Source of the DNA: an uncultured Opitutia bacterium
GTDB taxonomy: Bacteria; Verrucomicrobiota; Verrucomicrobiia; Opitutales; Opitutaceae
Direction of reading: 5' to 3'
Assembly: GCA_903825285.1 (NCBI GenBank)
Contig: CAIJZY010000010.1
Location: 1 to 64,000, forward strand
DNA length: 64,000 nucleotides
The position numbers and the translations under genes are program-made. A model generated the notes under the pieces. The model searched no databases. It had not been told where the DNA came from and saw nothing but the letters and a program-made list of their open reading frames with translations. The first letter of the stretch is position 1. Every line of letters starts with the position of its first letter. Below are positions 35,973 through 44,501 of the stretch, one piece after another.

Positions 35973-37307
35973 TTACAGCAGCCCGAGCTTCTGGCGTTTC
36001 CGATACAGCGTGGCAGGATCGATCCCGAGGACGCGGGCGGCCTCGTCGAGGCTGCGGCACATGGCGAGCACGCGGCGGATGTGCTCGGCCTCGAGCTGGT
36101 CGAGCGTGACGCGCGCCCCGACGGCGACGGCCGGGTCGGGCTTGAGGCCGAACTCCTCGGGCAGGTCGTGCAGCTCGATCGTCTCGCCGGTGGCGAGGAT
36201 GGCGGCGCGCTCGATGACATTGCGCAGCTCGCGCAGGTTGCCGGGCCAGCGGTAGCCGGCGAAAGCCGCCGCGACCGCCGGCGAAAACGCGCCGAGCTTC
36301 TTGCCCAGGCGCACCGCGAAGAACCGCCGATAGCTCTCGGCCAGCCGGGCGAGGTCGCCGGGCCGCTCGTGCAGCCCCGGCAGCGCGACCGCGATCACGT
36401 TCAGCCGGTAGTACAGGTCCTCGCGGAAGCGGCCGGCCCTGACCTCGTCGGCCAGCGGGCGGTTGGTGGCGGCAATGACGCGCACGTTCGCGCGGCGGGG
36501 CCGGGCCTCGCCCACCCGCTCATACTCGCGCTCCTGCAGCAGGCGGAGCAGCTTGGGCTGGATCGCGAGGGGCAGCTCGCCGATCTCGTCGAGGAAGAGC
36601 GTGCCGCCGTCGGCCGCGGCCACCTTGCCGGGGGCGTCGGCCACCGCGCCGGTAAAGGCCCCCTTCACATGCCCGAAGAGCTCGGCCTCGAGGAGCTCGC
36701 GCGACAGGCTCGGGCAGCTGACGGTGACAAAGGCGGCGTCGCGCTGCGGGCTGCGCCGGTGCAGCTCGCGGGCCAGCACGCTCTTGCCGGTGCCGCTCGG
36801 CCCCAGGATGAGGATGTTGGCGGGGGTCTCGGCGGCCTTGAAGGCGATCTCCATCGCCCGGCGCGTGGCGGGCTCCGTGGAGTCGAGGTCGACGGGCGGC
36901 GACTCGCGCGCCAGCTCGCTCTCCAGCGAGCGCACGCGGGTCTCCAGCGCCCGGTTCTTCTCGATCTTGGCCAGCACCGCCCGGATCTGGTCCGGCGTGA
37001 AGGGCTTCGGGATGAAGTCGAACGCGCCCCGCCGCATCGCCTCGACCGCCGTGGCGATGTTGGCGTAGGCGGTGACCATCACCACGGCCAGCCCGGGCTG
37101 GGCCTTCAGCAGGCGCGCGAGGATTTCCAGCCCGTCCTCCGTCCCCAGCTTCAGGTCGAGGAACACGGCGTCGAAGATCTCCTCATCCACCAGCTTCTGC
37201 GCGCGCAGCCCGTTGGGCGCCTCGGCCGCGCTGTGCCCGGCCGTCTCCACGGCGATGCGCGTGGTTTTCCGGATCCCGGGCTCGTCGTCGACAATCAGCA
37301 CGCGCAT
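35973..37307 (-). CDS. Sigma-54-dependent response regulator, AlgB/NtrC-like
   Basis: 444 residues. The receiver domain (1-120) has VDDEPG and the phospho-acceptor Asp in AVFLDLKLG. The AAA+ domain (about 140-375) has Walker A GPSGTGKS, EAELFGHVKGAFTGA (the GAFTGA loop that contacts sigma-54), and GGTLFLDEIGELP. The C-terminal Fis-type HTH (about 405-444) is LDEAARVLGIDPATLYRKRQ. First gene of a two-gene operon with the KinB-like kinase. The start at 37307 (MRVLIVDDE) is clear; upstream frame is not protein-like. Confidence 0.93.
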   Translation of the reverse strand: MRVLIVDDEPGIRKTTRIAVETAGHSAAEAPNGLRAQKLVDEEIFDAVFLDLKLGTEDGLEILARLLKAQPGLAVVMVTAYANIATAVEAMRRGAFDFIPKPFTPDQIRAVLAKIEKNRALETRVRSLESELARESPPVDLDSTEPATRRAMEIAFKAAETPANILILGPSGTGKSVLARELHRRSPQRDAAFVTVSCPSLSRELLEAELFGHVKGAFTGAVADAPGKVAAADGGTLFLDEIGELPLAIQPKLLRLLQEREYERVGEARPRRANVRVIAATNRPLADEVRAGRFREDLYYRLNVIAVALPGLHERPGDLARLAESYRRFFAVRLGKKLGAFSPAVAAAFAGYRWPGNLRELRNVIERAAILATGETIELHDLPEEFGLKPDPAVAVGARVTLDQLEAEHIRRVLAMCRSLDEAARVLGIDPATLYRKRQKLGLL

Positions 37308-37557
37308 GAGGGGGAGTTTGTTTTCACCGCAACCCTGGGCCAACCACAAAAGCCAAGGCGGGGCCACCAGAGTGGCAGCCCCGCCAGGTCCAGCTTCAAC
37401 TGACCTCCCGCCGGCCGAGGGCCGGCGAGAGGCTTCAGCCCCCATCGACAGGTCCGGCCCGAAGCGGTTCCACGCCACCGCCCGCCGGCTCCGGTTAAGG
37501 CGCGGAGAGCTCCTTGCGCCTTGCCCCGGCGGCGTTGCCCGCTGATATACCGAGCCC
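37308..37557. other. Divergent promoter region with two hairpins
   Basis: 250 nt between the response regulator (-) and NMP kinase (+) starts. It contains GGCGGGGC...GCCCCGCC at 37357-37385 and CGCCGGCC-GAG-GGCCGGCG at 37409-37427. No gene or known riboswitch seen. One hairpin could be a leader attenuator or a short repeat. Confidence 0.35.
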
Positions 37558-38790
37558 ATGAGCACCCCGGCCTCGCTGCAACCGACCGCCACCCCGGCGA
37601 CCCCCACGCCGGTCGCCGGCAAACTGACCGACCTGGAGATCAAGGACGCCCAGCTCATCTTCGGCGCCGTCTGGCAGGACCTGGAGGCCGACTTCGGCCG
37701 CGAGAACCTCCGCTTCCCGAAGGAGATCATCCTCCTCGGCGGCGCACCCGGCGCCGGCAAGGGCACCAACACGGCCTTCATCACCAAGACCCGCGGCCTG
37801 ACCTGCGCCCCGATCGTGATCAGCGCGCTGCTGGACTCACCCGACGCGAAGCGGCTCAAGGATGCCGGCAACATGGTCGGCGACCGCGAGGTGGTCGGGC
37901 TGCTGCTGCGGGAGCTGATGAAGCCCGCCTACCGCGACGGCGTGATCCTTGACGGCTTTCCCCGCACCAACGTGCAGGTCGAGTGCCTCAAGCTCCTCGT
38001 CGACCAGATGCACGCGCTGCGGCGGGAGTTCTTCAAGACCCCGCTCGGCATCCATTTTCGCCAGCCGACGATCCACATCATGGTGCTCTTCGTGGACGAG
38101 AAGGAGTCGATCGCGCGCCAGCTGAAGCGCGGACGCGAGACCCTCGCCCACAACGAGGAGGTGCGGCGCTCCGGGGTCGGGACGCCCTGGGAGGATCGTC
38201 CGACGGACCACGACGAGGCGCTGGCGCAGCGGCGCTACCGCGTGTTCAAGGAGCAGACGTGGGACGCGCTCCAGTCGCTGAAGGAGATCTTCCACTACCA
38301 TTTCATCAACGCCCAGGGCCCCCTCGAGGAGGTCGAGCAGAACATCCTGAAGGAGCTCGAGTACCAGAGCACGCTGGAGCTCGACCCCCGCACGGTGGAC
38401 CGGCTGCGGTGCCTGCCGGTGGCCAACGAGATCATCGTCCACGCGCGGCAGGAGCTCGTGAAGCGGCTCGACAGCTATGAGTTTGGCCAGCCCGACCTGT
38501 TCTCCAAGGTCGTCGGCTTCGTGGCGAAGAAGGTCATGCCCATCGTGCAGCGGCATGCCATCTCGGGCGCGGCGCTGATCAACACCGAGGACCCGGTGCT
38601 GGAGGACCCGACGGCGCTGGCGATGCTGATCGATATGTTTTCCGAGCGCGGCTACCATGCCGTGGTGGACATCCACCGCATCGAGGTGCCGGAAAAGTTC
38701 GACCTCGCCACCGGCCAGATCACCTGCCGCGTGAAGAAGGTCTACCGCATCCAGATCCGGTTCCAGGGCTCCGAGATCAGGCGCGGATAG
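37558..38790 (+). CDS. Nucleoside monophosphate kinase-like protein with C-terminal extension
   Basis: 410 residues. The N-terminal adenylate-kinase-type P-loop domain (about 50-265) has Walker A GAPGAGKGT (around residue 61), VILDGFPRTNVQVECLK and a LID-like Arg-rich region (KRGRETLAHNEEVRRSG). It transfers phosphate to an NMP. The remaining 145 residues (PRTVDRLRCLPVANEIIVHA to the end, partly helical) are not part of adenylate kinase; I do not recognise them. Twice the size of Adk (about 215), so probably a specialised kinase of Verrucomicrobiota or Planctomycetota. Confidence 0.8.
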   Translation: MSTPASLQPTATPATPTPVAGKLTDLEIKDAQLIFGAVWQDLEADFGRENLRFPKEIILLGGAPGAGKGTNTAFITKTRGLTCAPIVISALLDSPDAKRLKDAGNMVGDREVVGLLLRELMKPAYRDGVILDGFPRTNVQVECLKLLVDQMHALRREFFKTPLGIHFRQPTIHIMVLFVDEKESIARQLKRGRETLAHNEEVRRSGVGTPWEDRPTDHDEALAQRRYRVFKEQTWDALQSLKEIFHYHFINAQGPLEEVEQNILKELEYQSTLELDPRTVDRLRCLPVANEIIVHARQELVKRLDSYEFGQPDLFSKVVGFVAKKVMPIVQRHAISGAALINTEDPVLEDPTALAMLIDMFSERGYHAVVDIHRIEVPEKFDLATGQITCRVKKVYRIQIRFQGSEIRRG

Positions 38791-38918
38791 GCGCGCGCAG
38801 CGGTCGGCTGAGTCCGGCGCAGGGATTGCAGTTGCGCGACCCGGTGCCGAGGGGCTAGGGCTGGACCCGGTCCGGCCCGGCTGGGTTGGACTGCTTCAAC
38901 CCCAAAACCCCAAATCGC

Positions 38919-39248
38919 ATGATCCTCCTGATTCAACTGGCAGTCGTCGTTCTCTATATCGTCGGATTGTGGACAGTGTTCACCAAGGCGGGCCAGCCCG
39001 GCTGGGCGGCCATCATTCCGATCTACAATGTCTACATCCTCCTGAAGGTCGCCGGTCGCCCCGGCTGGTGGCTGCTGCTGTTCCTCATCCCCATCGTCAA
39101 CCTCGTCATCGCCATCCTCGTCGCCATCGACGTCGCCAAGGCCTTCGGCAAGGGCGTCGGCTACGGCCTCGGCCTCTTCTTCCTCGGCTTCATCTTCTAT
39201 CCCATGCTCGGACTTGGCGCCGACACCTACCGGGCCCCGGCCGCGTAG
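38919..39248 (+). CDS. DUF5684-type small membrane protein
   Basis: 109 residues with four short hydrophobic segments. The conserved opening KAGQPGWAAIIPIYNVYILL, then GRPGWWLLLFLIPIVNLVIA and the VAKAFGKGVGYGLGLFFLG segment are the hallmarks of DUF5684 proteins, often annotated as signal-peptidase-associated. Function unknown. The ATG at 38919 opens the first membrane segment directly. Confidence 0.8.
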   Translation: MILLIQLAVVVLYIVGLWTVFTKAGQPGWAAIIPIYNVYILLKVAGRPGWWLLLFLIPIVNLVIAILVAIDVAKAFGKGVGYGLGLFFLGFIFYPMLGLGADTYRAPAA

Positions 39249-39258
39249 GCATACGCAC

Positions 39259-39325
39259 GAACGCCGAACGTCCAACGCTCAAGGCCGGACTCCGTGTCTG
39301 CCTTCGGCGTTGGGCGTCGAACGTT
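39259..39325. repeat. Imperfect inverted repeat, AACGCC type
   Basis: Arms at about 39259-39284 (GAACGCCGAACGTCCAACGC) and 39300-39325 pair with about 18 of 25 matches. It lies between the convergent DUF5684 and ABC permease genes, and may act as a terminator. Confidence 0.6.
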
Positions 39326-39369
39326 TCGCCCGCCAACGCGCTGCTCCCGCGAGCAGCGCGCGCCGCGCG

Positions 39370-40611
39370 CTACTCGTACCGCAACGCCTCGATCGGGTCG
39401 AGGGCCGCGGCCTTGTAGGCGGGATAAAATCCGAAGGCGATGCCGATGCCGCAGCAGACGACGAGGCCAAGGGCGGCCCAGAACCACGGGAACACCAGGT
39501 CGGCGCTGAGCATGAGGGCGATGCCGTTGCCGGCGGCCACGCCGAGCGCGATGCCCACCAGGCCGCCCATGACGGAGATGGCGACGGCCTCGATGAGAAA
39601 CTGGGTGAGGACGCTGAACTTGCGGGCGCCGATTGATTTCCGGATGCCGATCTCCTTCGTGCGCTCCGTCACGCTCACGAGCATGATGTTCATGATGCCC
39701 ACGCCCGCCGCGAGCAGGGCGATGGCGCTGATGATGAACGCGCCGGCGCCGATGACGTCGGCGACCTTGGCGAAGGCCGAGATGAGGGAGTCGTTGGAGT
39801 AGACCTCGAAGTCGTTCTCCTGCTCGGCGCGCAGCTGGCGCACGATGCGCATCGCGGAGATGGCCTTGTCGAGCGTGTCGTTGTACTCCGCCTGCGAGGG
39901 GGCCTGCGTGGCGATGTTGATGCTGCGCTTCTCCGCGCCGTAGTCGGCGAGGAAGCGCGTGATCGGCACCATGATGATGTCGTCGCCGCTGGCGCCGAAG
40001 GAGGAGCCCTTCGAGGCGAAGGTGCCGATGACGGTGTAGGTGCGGCCGGAGACCTTGATCAGCTTGCCGAGCGGGGTCTCGTTGGGGAAGAGTGACGACA
40101 CGAGGTCCTGGCCGATGATCGCGACGGAGCGGATGAGGTCGACGTCCTCGGCGGTGAAGTTGCGGCCGATCCCGATCGCGTACTGGTTGGCCGCGAGGAA
40201 GTGCTCGTTGCTCCCGCCGAAGGTGATGCCCGGGGTGGACTTGTGGTTCTGGTAGGTGGCCTGCGCGATCGAGTCGTTGTTGAAGGTCTTGAGGCAGACG
40301 ACGTCGGACCAGCCCTCCATGAGTTCCTTGAACCGCTGGGCCTGGGCGAAGGTGATGTCGCGCCGCATGTCGTACCTGCGGCGGCCGGCGCCCTCGTCGC
40401 CGAGCATGATCGGGCGCTTGGAGACCTGGATGATGTTCGAGCCCAGGAAGCTGATGCCGGTCTCGATGGACTGGCGCAGGGCGGAGACGGCGGTCATGAC
40501 GCCAATGACGGAAAACACGCCGATGGTGATGCCGAGCATGGTCAGCGACGACCGGAGCTTGTTCACCCCGAGCGAGCCGAGGGCCATGCGGAAGATTTCG
40601 GAGAGTTTCAT
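39370..40611 (-). CDS. MacB-type ABC permease (second permease of operon)
   Basis: 413 residues. The N-terminal membrane segment (about 20-42) is followed by a large periplasmic MacB_PCD domain (about 45-270) and three C-terminal membrane segments in an FtsX domain (ISAIALLAAGVGIMNIMLVS then VTERTKEIGIRKSIGARKF). The ATPase is a separate protein, unlike E. coli MacB, where it is fused. Exports a substrate by mechanotransmission from the periplasm. Lies 13 nt after the first permease gene. Confidence 0.9.
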   Translation of the reverse strand: MKLSEIFRMALGSLGVNKLRSSLTMLGITIGVFSVIGVMTAVSALRQSIETGISFLGSNIIQVSKRPIMLGDEGAGRRRYDMRRDITFAQAQRFKELMEGWSDVVCLKTFNNDSIAQATYQNHKSTPGITFGGSNEHFLAANQYAIGIGRNFTAEDVDLIRSVAIIGQDLVSSLFPNETPLGKLIKVSGRTYTVIGTFASKGSSFGASGDDIIMVPITRFLADYGAEKRSINIATQAPSQAEYNDTLDKAISAMRIVRQLRAEQENDFEVYSNDSLISAFAKVADVIGAGAFIISAIALLAAGVGIMNIMLVSVTERTKEIGIRKSIGARKFSVLTQFLIEAVAISVMGGLVGIALGVAAGNGIALMLSADLVFPWFWAALGLVVCCGIGIAFGFYPAYKAAALDPIEALRYE

Positions 40612-40624
40612 CGGGCGGCCAGGG

Positions 40625-41875
40625 TCACTCGTAGCGCAGGGCCACGACAGGATCGAGGCGCGAGGCGCCCCAGGCGGGGGCGAAGCCGCTCACGATGCCG
40701 ACGACGACGGAGACGGCCACGCTGAGGAAGACGAGGCCGATGGAGAAGTCCGCGGGAAACGAGGGGAAGGCGGCGCCCACGCCGAGGACCATCCCGTAGG
40801 TGAGGAGCAGGCCGACGACGCCGCCGATGAGGCAGATCGAGACCGCCTCGACGAGGAACTGAAGCAGGATGGTGCGGCGGCGGGCGCCCAGCGCCTTGCG
40901 CGTGCCGATCTCCTTGGTGCGCTCCTTCACGCTGACGAACGTGATGTTCATGATCCCGATGGCGCCGACGAAGAGGGAGAGGCCGGTGATGAAGAGGCCC
41001 GCCATGGCGATGGCCGACTTGATGGGATCGAGCTGGGCCTTGATCGCGCCCTGTTCGTTGATGGAAAAGTTGTCGCGCTCGCCGGGCAGCTGCGCCCGCA
41101 CGCGGCGCATGGCGCCGATCAGCTCCTCCCGGGCCTCCTCGAGCTTGTTCTTGTCCTTCATCTTCACGCGCAGCTCCGCGCCCCGGCGGGTGCCGAAGGA
41201 CTTGCGGAACGCCTCCAGGGGCACCACCGCCTGGTTGTCGAAGCTCATCAGACCGAGGAACGACCCCTGCTTCGCGAGGACGCCGATGACGAGGAAGGGC
41301 TGGTCGTTGAGCAGCACCTGCTGGCCCAGGGCCGAGCGGCCCTGGAAGAGCGCCTCGGCGATGTCGTAGCCGAGCACGCAGACGCGGCGGCCGGAGGCAT
41401 CCTCCGTCTCGTTGAACAGCCGGCCCTCCTGGATCTCCACGTTGAGGATGCGGCTGTAGTCGGCGGAGGTGCCGAAGGTGATGACGTTGCTGACCTTGTT
41501 CTCGTTGAACTTCGCGGTGGTGCCGCGGCCCGCCACGGGGACGGCGATCTCGAGGAGGGAGTTCGGCGTCTGCGCGATGATGGCGTTGAGCGGCGTGGCC
41601 AGCTCCGGCGTGATCGGCGGCCGGCCGACGTAATTCCACCAGTCCTCGACGTCGTGCCACGGCCACTTCTGCACGTAGAGGATGTCGTCGCCGAGCATGT
41701 TCAGCGAGTTCTGGAAGCCCGTGTCGATGCCGCTGATCGCGGTGCCCATCAGCGTCACGGCCACGATGCCGATGATGACGCCGAGCGCGGTGAGGGCCGA
41801 GCGCAGCTTGTTCGCGCGGATCTGCGCGAAGGCGATGCGCACGGACTCGGACAGCTCGTAGATGAGGCGCTTCAA
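40625..41875 (-). CDS. MacB-type ABC permease (first permease of operon)
   Basis: 416 residues, same fold as its neighbour: N-terminal membrane segment (ALGVIIGIVAVTLMGTAISG), MacB_PCD periplasmic domain, then FtsX domain with FVSVKERTKEIGTRKALGAR and RRTILLQFLVEAVSICLIGG. Two different permeases with one ATPase suggest a heterodimeric transporter. 91 nt separate its start from the ATPase stop. Confidence 0.9.
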   Translation of the reverse strand: MKRLIYELSESVRIAFAQIRANKLRSALTALGVIIGIVAVTLMGTAISGIDTGFQNSLNMLGDDILYVQKWPWHDVEDWWNYVGRPPITPELATPLNAIIAQTPNSLLEIAVPVAGRGTTAKFNENKVSNVITFGTSADYSRILNVEIQEGRLFNETEDASGRRVCVLGYDIAEALFQGRSALGQQVLLNDQPFLVIGVLAKQGSFLGLMSFDNQAVVPLEAFRKSFGTRRGAELRVKMKDKNKLEEAREELIGAMRRVRAQLPGERDNFSINEQGAIKAQLDPIKSAIAMAGLFITGLSLFVGAIGIMNITFVSVKERTKEIGTRKALGARRRTILLQFLVEAVSICLIGGVVGLLLTYGMVLGVGAAFPSFPADFSIGLVFLSVAVSVVVGIVSGFAPAWGASRLDPVVALRYE

Positions 41876-41966
41876 GGGGAAAGGGAGTTACGCGTGACGA
41901 TTGCGGTCGGAGCGTGCGGGGACGGGCGCGGGAGCAAAGATTAAATCGTGCCGGGAAAATCGCAAA

Positions 41967-42704
41967 TCAGACCGCGGGGGCGTCGCTTTCAATCAGTCCG
42001 TCGCGGAGGCGGACGATGCGCCGGGCGTGCCGGGCGATGTCCTCCTCGTGCGTGACGACGATGATGGTGTTGCCGTCCTCGTAGAGCTGCTCGAAGAGGG
42101 CCATGATCTCCACGCCGGTCTTGGAGTCGAGGTTGCCGGTGGGCTCGTCGGCGAGGATGATGGACGGGGAGTTCACCAGGGCGCGGGCGATGGCGACGCG
42201 CTGGCGCTGGCCGCCGGAGAGCTCGTTCGGCTTGTGGAGCATGCGCTCGCCGAGGCCGACGTCGTGCAGGGTCTGCGCGGCCCGCTCGCGGCGGGCGTGG
42301 GCGGGAAGGCCGGCGTAAATCAGGGGCAGCTCGACGTTGGCAAGCGCGGTGGAGCGCGGCAGCAGGTTGAAGGTCTGGAAGACGAAGCCGATCTCGCGGT
42401 TGCGGATGTCGGCCAGCTCGTCGTCCTCCATGTGCGCGACGTTCTTCCCGTTGAACATGTACCGGCCGTCCGTGGGGGTGTCGAGGCACCCCAGCATGTT
42501 CATCAGGGTCGACTTGCCGGAGCCCGACGGGCCCATGATGGCGAGGTACTCGTTGCGGCGGATCTCGAGCGAGACGCCGCGGAGGGCGTGGATGATCTCC
42601 GCGCCCATCTTGTAGAGCTTGGTGACGCCCGCGATGTCGATCACGAGCGCGCCCGGGGGCCGCGTGACGCGGTGGGTGTTGGCGGGGACAGGGGAGGGCG
42701 ACAT
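41967..42704 (-). CDS. ABC transporter ATP-binding protein, MacB/LolD type
   Basis: 245 residues. Walker [11 protein letters not shown]-loop [20 protein letters not shown], signature [15 protein letters not shown], Walker [13 protein letters not shown] and switch His in [14 protein letters not shown]. The length and the short form place it in the LolD/MacB-NBD group. Second gene of the adaptor-ATPase-permease-permease operon; 8 nt after the adaptor gene. Confidence 0.93.
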   Translation of the reverse strand: MSPSPVPANTHRVTRPPGALVIDIAGVTKLYKMGAEIIHALRGVSLEIRRNEYLAIMGPSGSGKSTLMNMLGCLDTPTDGRYMFNGKNVAHMEDDELADIRNREIGFVFQTFNLLPRSTALANVELPLIYAGLPAHARRERAAQTLHDVGLGERMLHKPNELSGGQRQRVAIARALVNSPSIILADEPTGNLDSKTGVEIMALFEQLYEDGNTIIVVTHEEDIARHARRIVRLRDGLIESDAPAV

Positions 42705-42712
42705 GGTCGGGC

Positions 42713-44089
42713 CTACTTCTTCTCCTCGTCCTTCTTGGGCTTCTCGATGGTGATCTTGGCCCCGTCCTTCAGCTTGCGGCTGATGGCGGCGTAGCTGCCG
42801 GAGACGACTTCCTCGCCGGCCGTGATGCCCTTCTTGACCTCGATGAAGGTGTTGTCGGCGATGCCGGTCTCGACCTTGCGCTGCTCGACGGTGCCGCCCT
42901 TGCGGACGAAGACCACGCGGTCGAGCTTGTCGCGGTTGCGCCGCGCATCCTCGCGCTCGCTGGCGACGTCCAGGTCGTTGCCGGACTTTTCGCGGGCGTC
43001 CTTGGCCTTCTGCTGCTGCAGCTCCTCGGTCGTCTTCGAGCCGGCGCGGACGGTGACGCTCTGCACGGGGATCGCGATGACGTTGGTGGCGGTCTGCGTC
43101 TCGATGTCGGCGACACCGCTCATGCCGGGGCGCAGGACGACGTCGCGGTCGGAGATGCGGATCTTGACGAGGAAGTTCGAGACCTCGTCGGTGGAAAGGC
43201 TCTGGTTGGAGCCGGAGGAGGAGATGCCGGTGCTGATGGCGGAGCTGGAGATCTCGTAGACCGTGCCGGCGAACTTCCGGCCGGGGAACGCGTCGATCGT
43301 CATGGTGGCGTGGTCGCCGAGCTTCACGTTGACGATGTCGTTCTCGTTCACCTTGACGCGCATCTCCATGTTGGCGAGGTCCGCCACGCGCATGATCTCG
43401 GTGCCGGCAAACGAGCCCGTGCCGACGACGCGCTCGCCGATCTCGCTCTCCAGCGCGCTGATCGAGCCGTCCATGGGGGCGTAGATGATGGTCTTGTTGA
43501 GCAGGTCGTGGGCCTGGCTCAGCGCACCCTCGGTGCGGCGGATCTGGGCCAGCGCATTGTCGTAATTGGCCTGGGCGACCTCGAGGCCGGTCTTGCCCGC
43601 GGAATAGTCGGAGTCGGAGACCAGCTTCTTGCCGAAGAGGTCCTCCACCCGCTTGAAGTCATCCTGCGCCTTGATGAGCTGCGATTTCGCCTGCACCGCC
43701 TCGGCCTTGGCGGCGACGAGGTTGGCGTCCTGCTGCTCGACCTGGGCCTGGTAGGTGTCCGGCTTGATGCGGACGAGGACGATGCCCTTCTTGACCTTGG
43801 CGCCCTCCTTGTACGGCAGGTCGATGATCTCGCCGGCAACCTCGGGGGAGATCTTCACCTCCAGCTCGGGCTGCACCTTGCCCGTCGCGGTGACGAGCTG
43901 GGTGATGGTCCGGACCACGGCCTTGTCGGTCGTGACCGGCGTGCCGACGTCGGTGTGCTTGCTCTTCATGTAGGCACCACCGCCGAGCAGCACCACGAGG
44001 ACGGTGCTGCCGATGATGATCCACTTGAGCTTGGATTTTTTCTTGCCCGGTTGGACGGGGGCGGTCGGGGACGCGGGGGCCTGGTTCAT
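42713..44089 (-). CDS. Periplasmic adaptor (membrane fusion) protein, MacA-like
   Basis: 458 residues. An N-terminal membrane anchor (about 23-45, [20 protein letters not shown]), the first half of the lipoyl domain ([20 protein letters not shown]), a long alpha-helical hairpin (about 110-185, Ala/Lys/Gln-rich), the second lipoyl half and beta-barrel, and a C-terminal domain interrupted by an unusually charged insertion ([20 protein letters not shown], about 355-390). It joins the permease to an outer-membrane channel (not present here). First gene of the operon. Confidence 0.9.
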   Translation of the reverse strand: MNQAPASPTAPVQPGKKKSKLKWIIIGSTVLVVLLGGGAYMKSKHTDVGTPVTTDKAVVRTITQLVTATGKVQPELEVKISPEVAGEIIDLPYKEGAKVKKGIVLVRIKPDTYQAQVEQQDANLVAAKAEAVQAKSQLIKAQDDFKRVEDLFGKKLVSDSDYSAGKTGLEVAQANYDNALAQIRRTEGALSQAHDLLNKTIIYAPMDGSISALESEIGERVVGTGSFAGTEIMRVADLANMEMRVKVNENDIVNVKLGDHATMTIDAFPGRKFAGTVYEISSSAISTGISSSGSNQSLSTDEVSNFLVKIRISDRDVVLRPGMSGVADIETQTATNVIAIPVQSVTVRAGSKTTEELQQQKAKDAREKSGNDLDVASEREDARRNRDKLDRVVFVRKGGTVEQRKVETGIADNTFIEVKKGITAGEEVVSGSYAAISRKLKDGAKITIEKPKKDEEKK

Positions 44090-44165
44090 AGGGTCAGTGT
44101 GTGCGGTTAAAGGGTTTGAGGATCAAAAAACTCCGTCGCTTAAGCAAGCGGTTGTGCCTCGTCCG

Positions 44166-44204
44166 AAAAAAAGTGTGGAGAGGCCCACAACGACCTCTCC
44201 ACAC
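44166..44204 (-). terminator. Strong intrinsic terminator, minus strand
   Basis: The stem GTGTGGAGAGG / CCTCTCCACAC (44173-44183 and 44194-44204) is followed on the minus strand by seven U (44172-44166). It is far from the TonB receptor stop at 44502, so it may end a short RNA starting between 44205 and 44440 or serve as a second terminator. Confidence 0.8.
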
Positions 44205-44449
44205 CACACAACTGATAACTACGAACGAGAGCGGAAAAAACGGACGAGCTAAAAAAAGAGAACGCGATTGCGACGAAGGAGGGCAAACCCGCGCCCAGAT
44301 CGCGTTCGGTCTGGACTGACAGGGCTTCTGATCCGGTGACAGCTGGCATGACACGACAACACCGCCGGGAAGCAGGAAGTTACACGCTATTTTGATGAAC
44401 GGCGCATCGCTGGGATGAGCGGGGAACGGCAAATCCGGCCCAAATGAAA

Positions 44450-44477
44450 GGCGCGCCCCGATTTCCCGGGGCGCGCC
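44450..44477 (-). terminator. GC-rich hairpin after the TonB-dependent receptor gene
   Basis: A perfect 11-bp stem GGCGCGCCCCG / CGGGGCGCGCC with a 6-nt loop, 24 nt after the receptor stop codon. The U-tract is poor (CUUUCAUUU), so it may stop transcription weakly or protect the mRNA end. Confidence 0.6.
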
Positions 44478-44501
44478 GTAACCATTCACATGCAGAGCAA
44501 C

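Larger units (their letters stand above)
44090..44501. other. Intergenic region upstream of MacA-like gene
   Basis: 412 nt with no convincing gene. It carries two minus-strand terminator-like hairpins (listed separately) with about 245 nt of mixed-composition sequence between them, plus the promoter of the export operon near 44090-44165. No CACGAA-type repeat was seen here. Confidence 0.5.
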
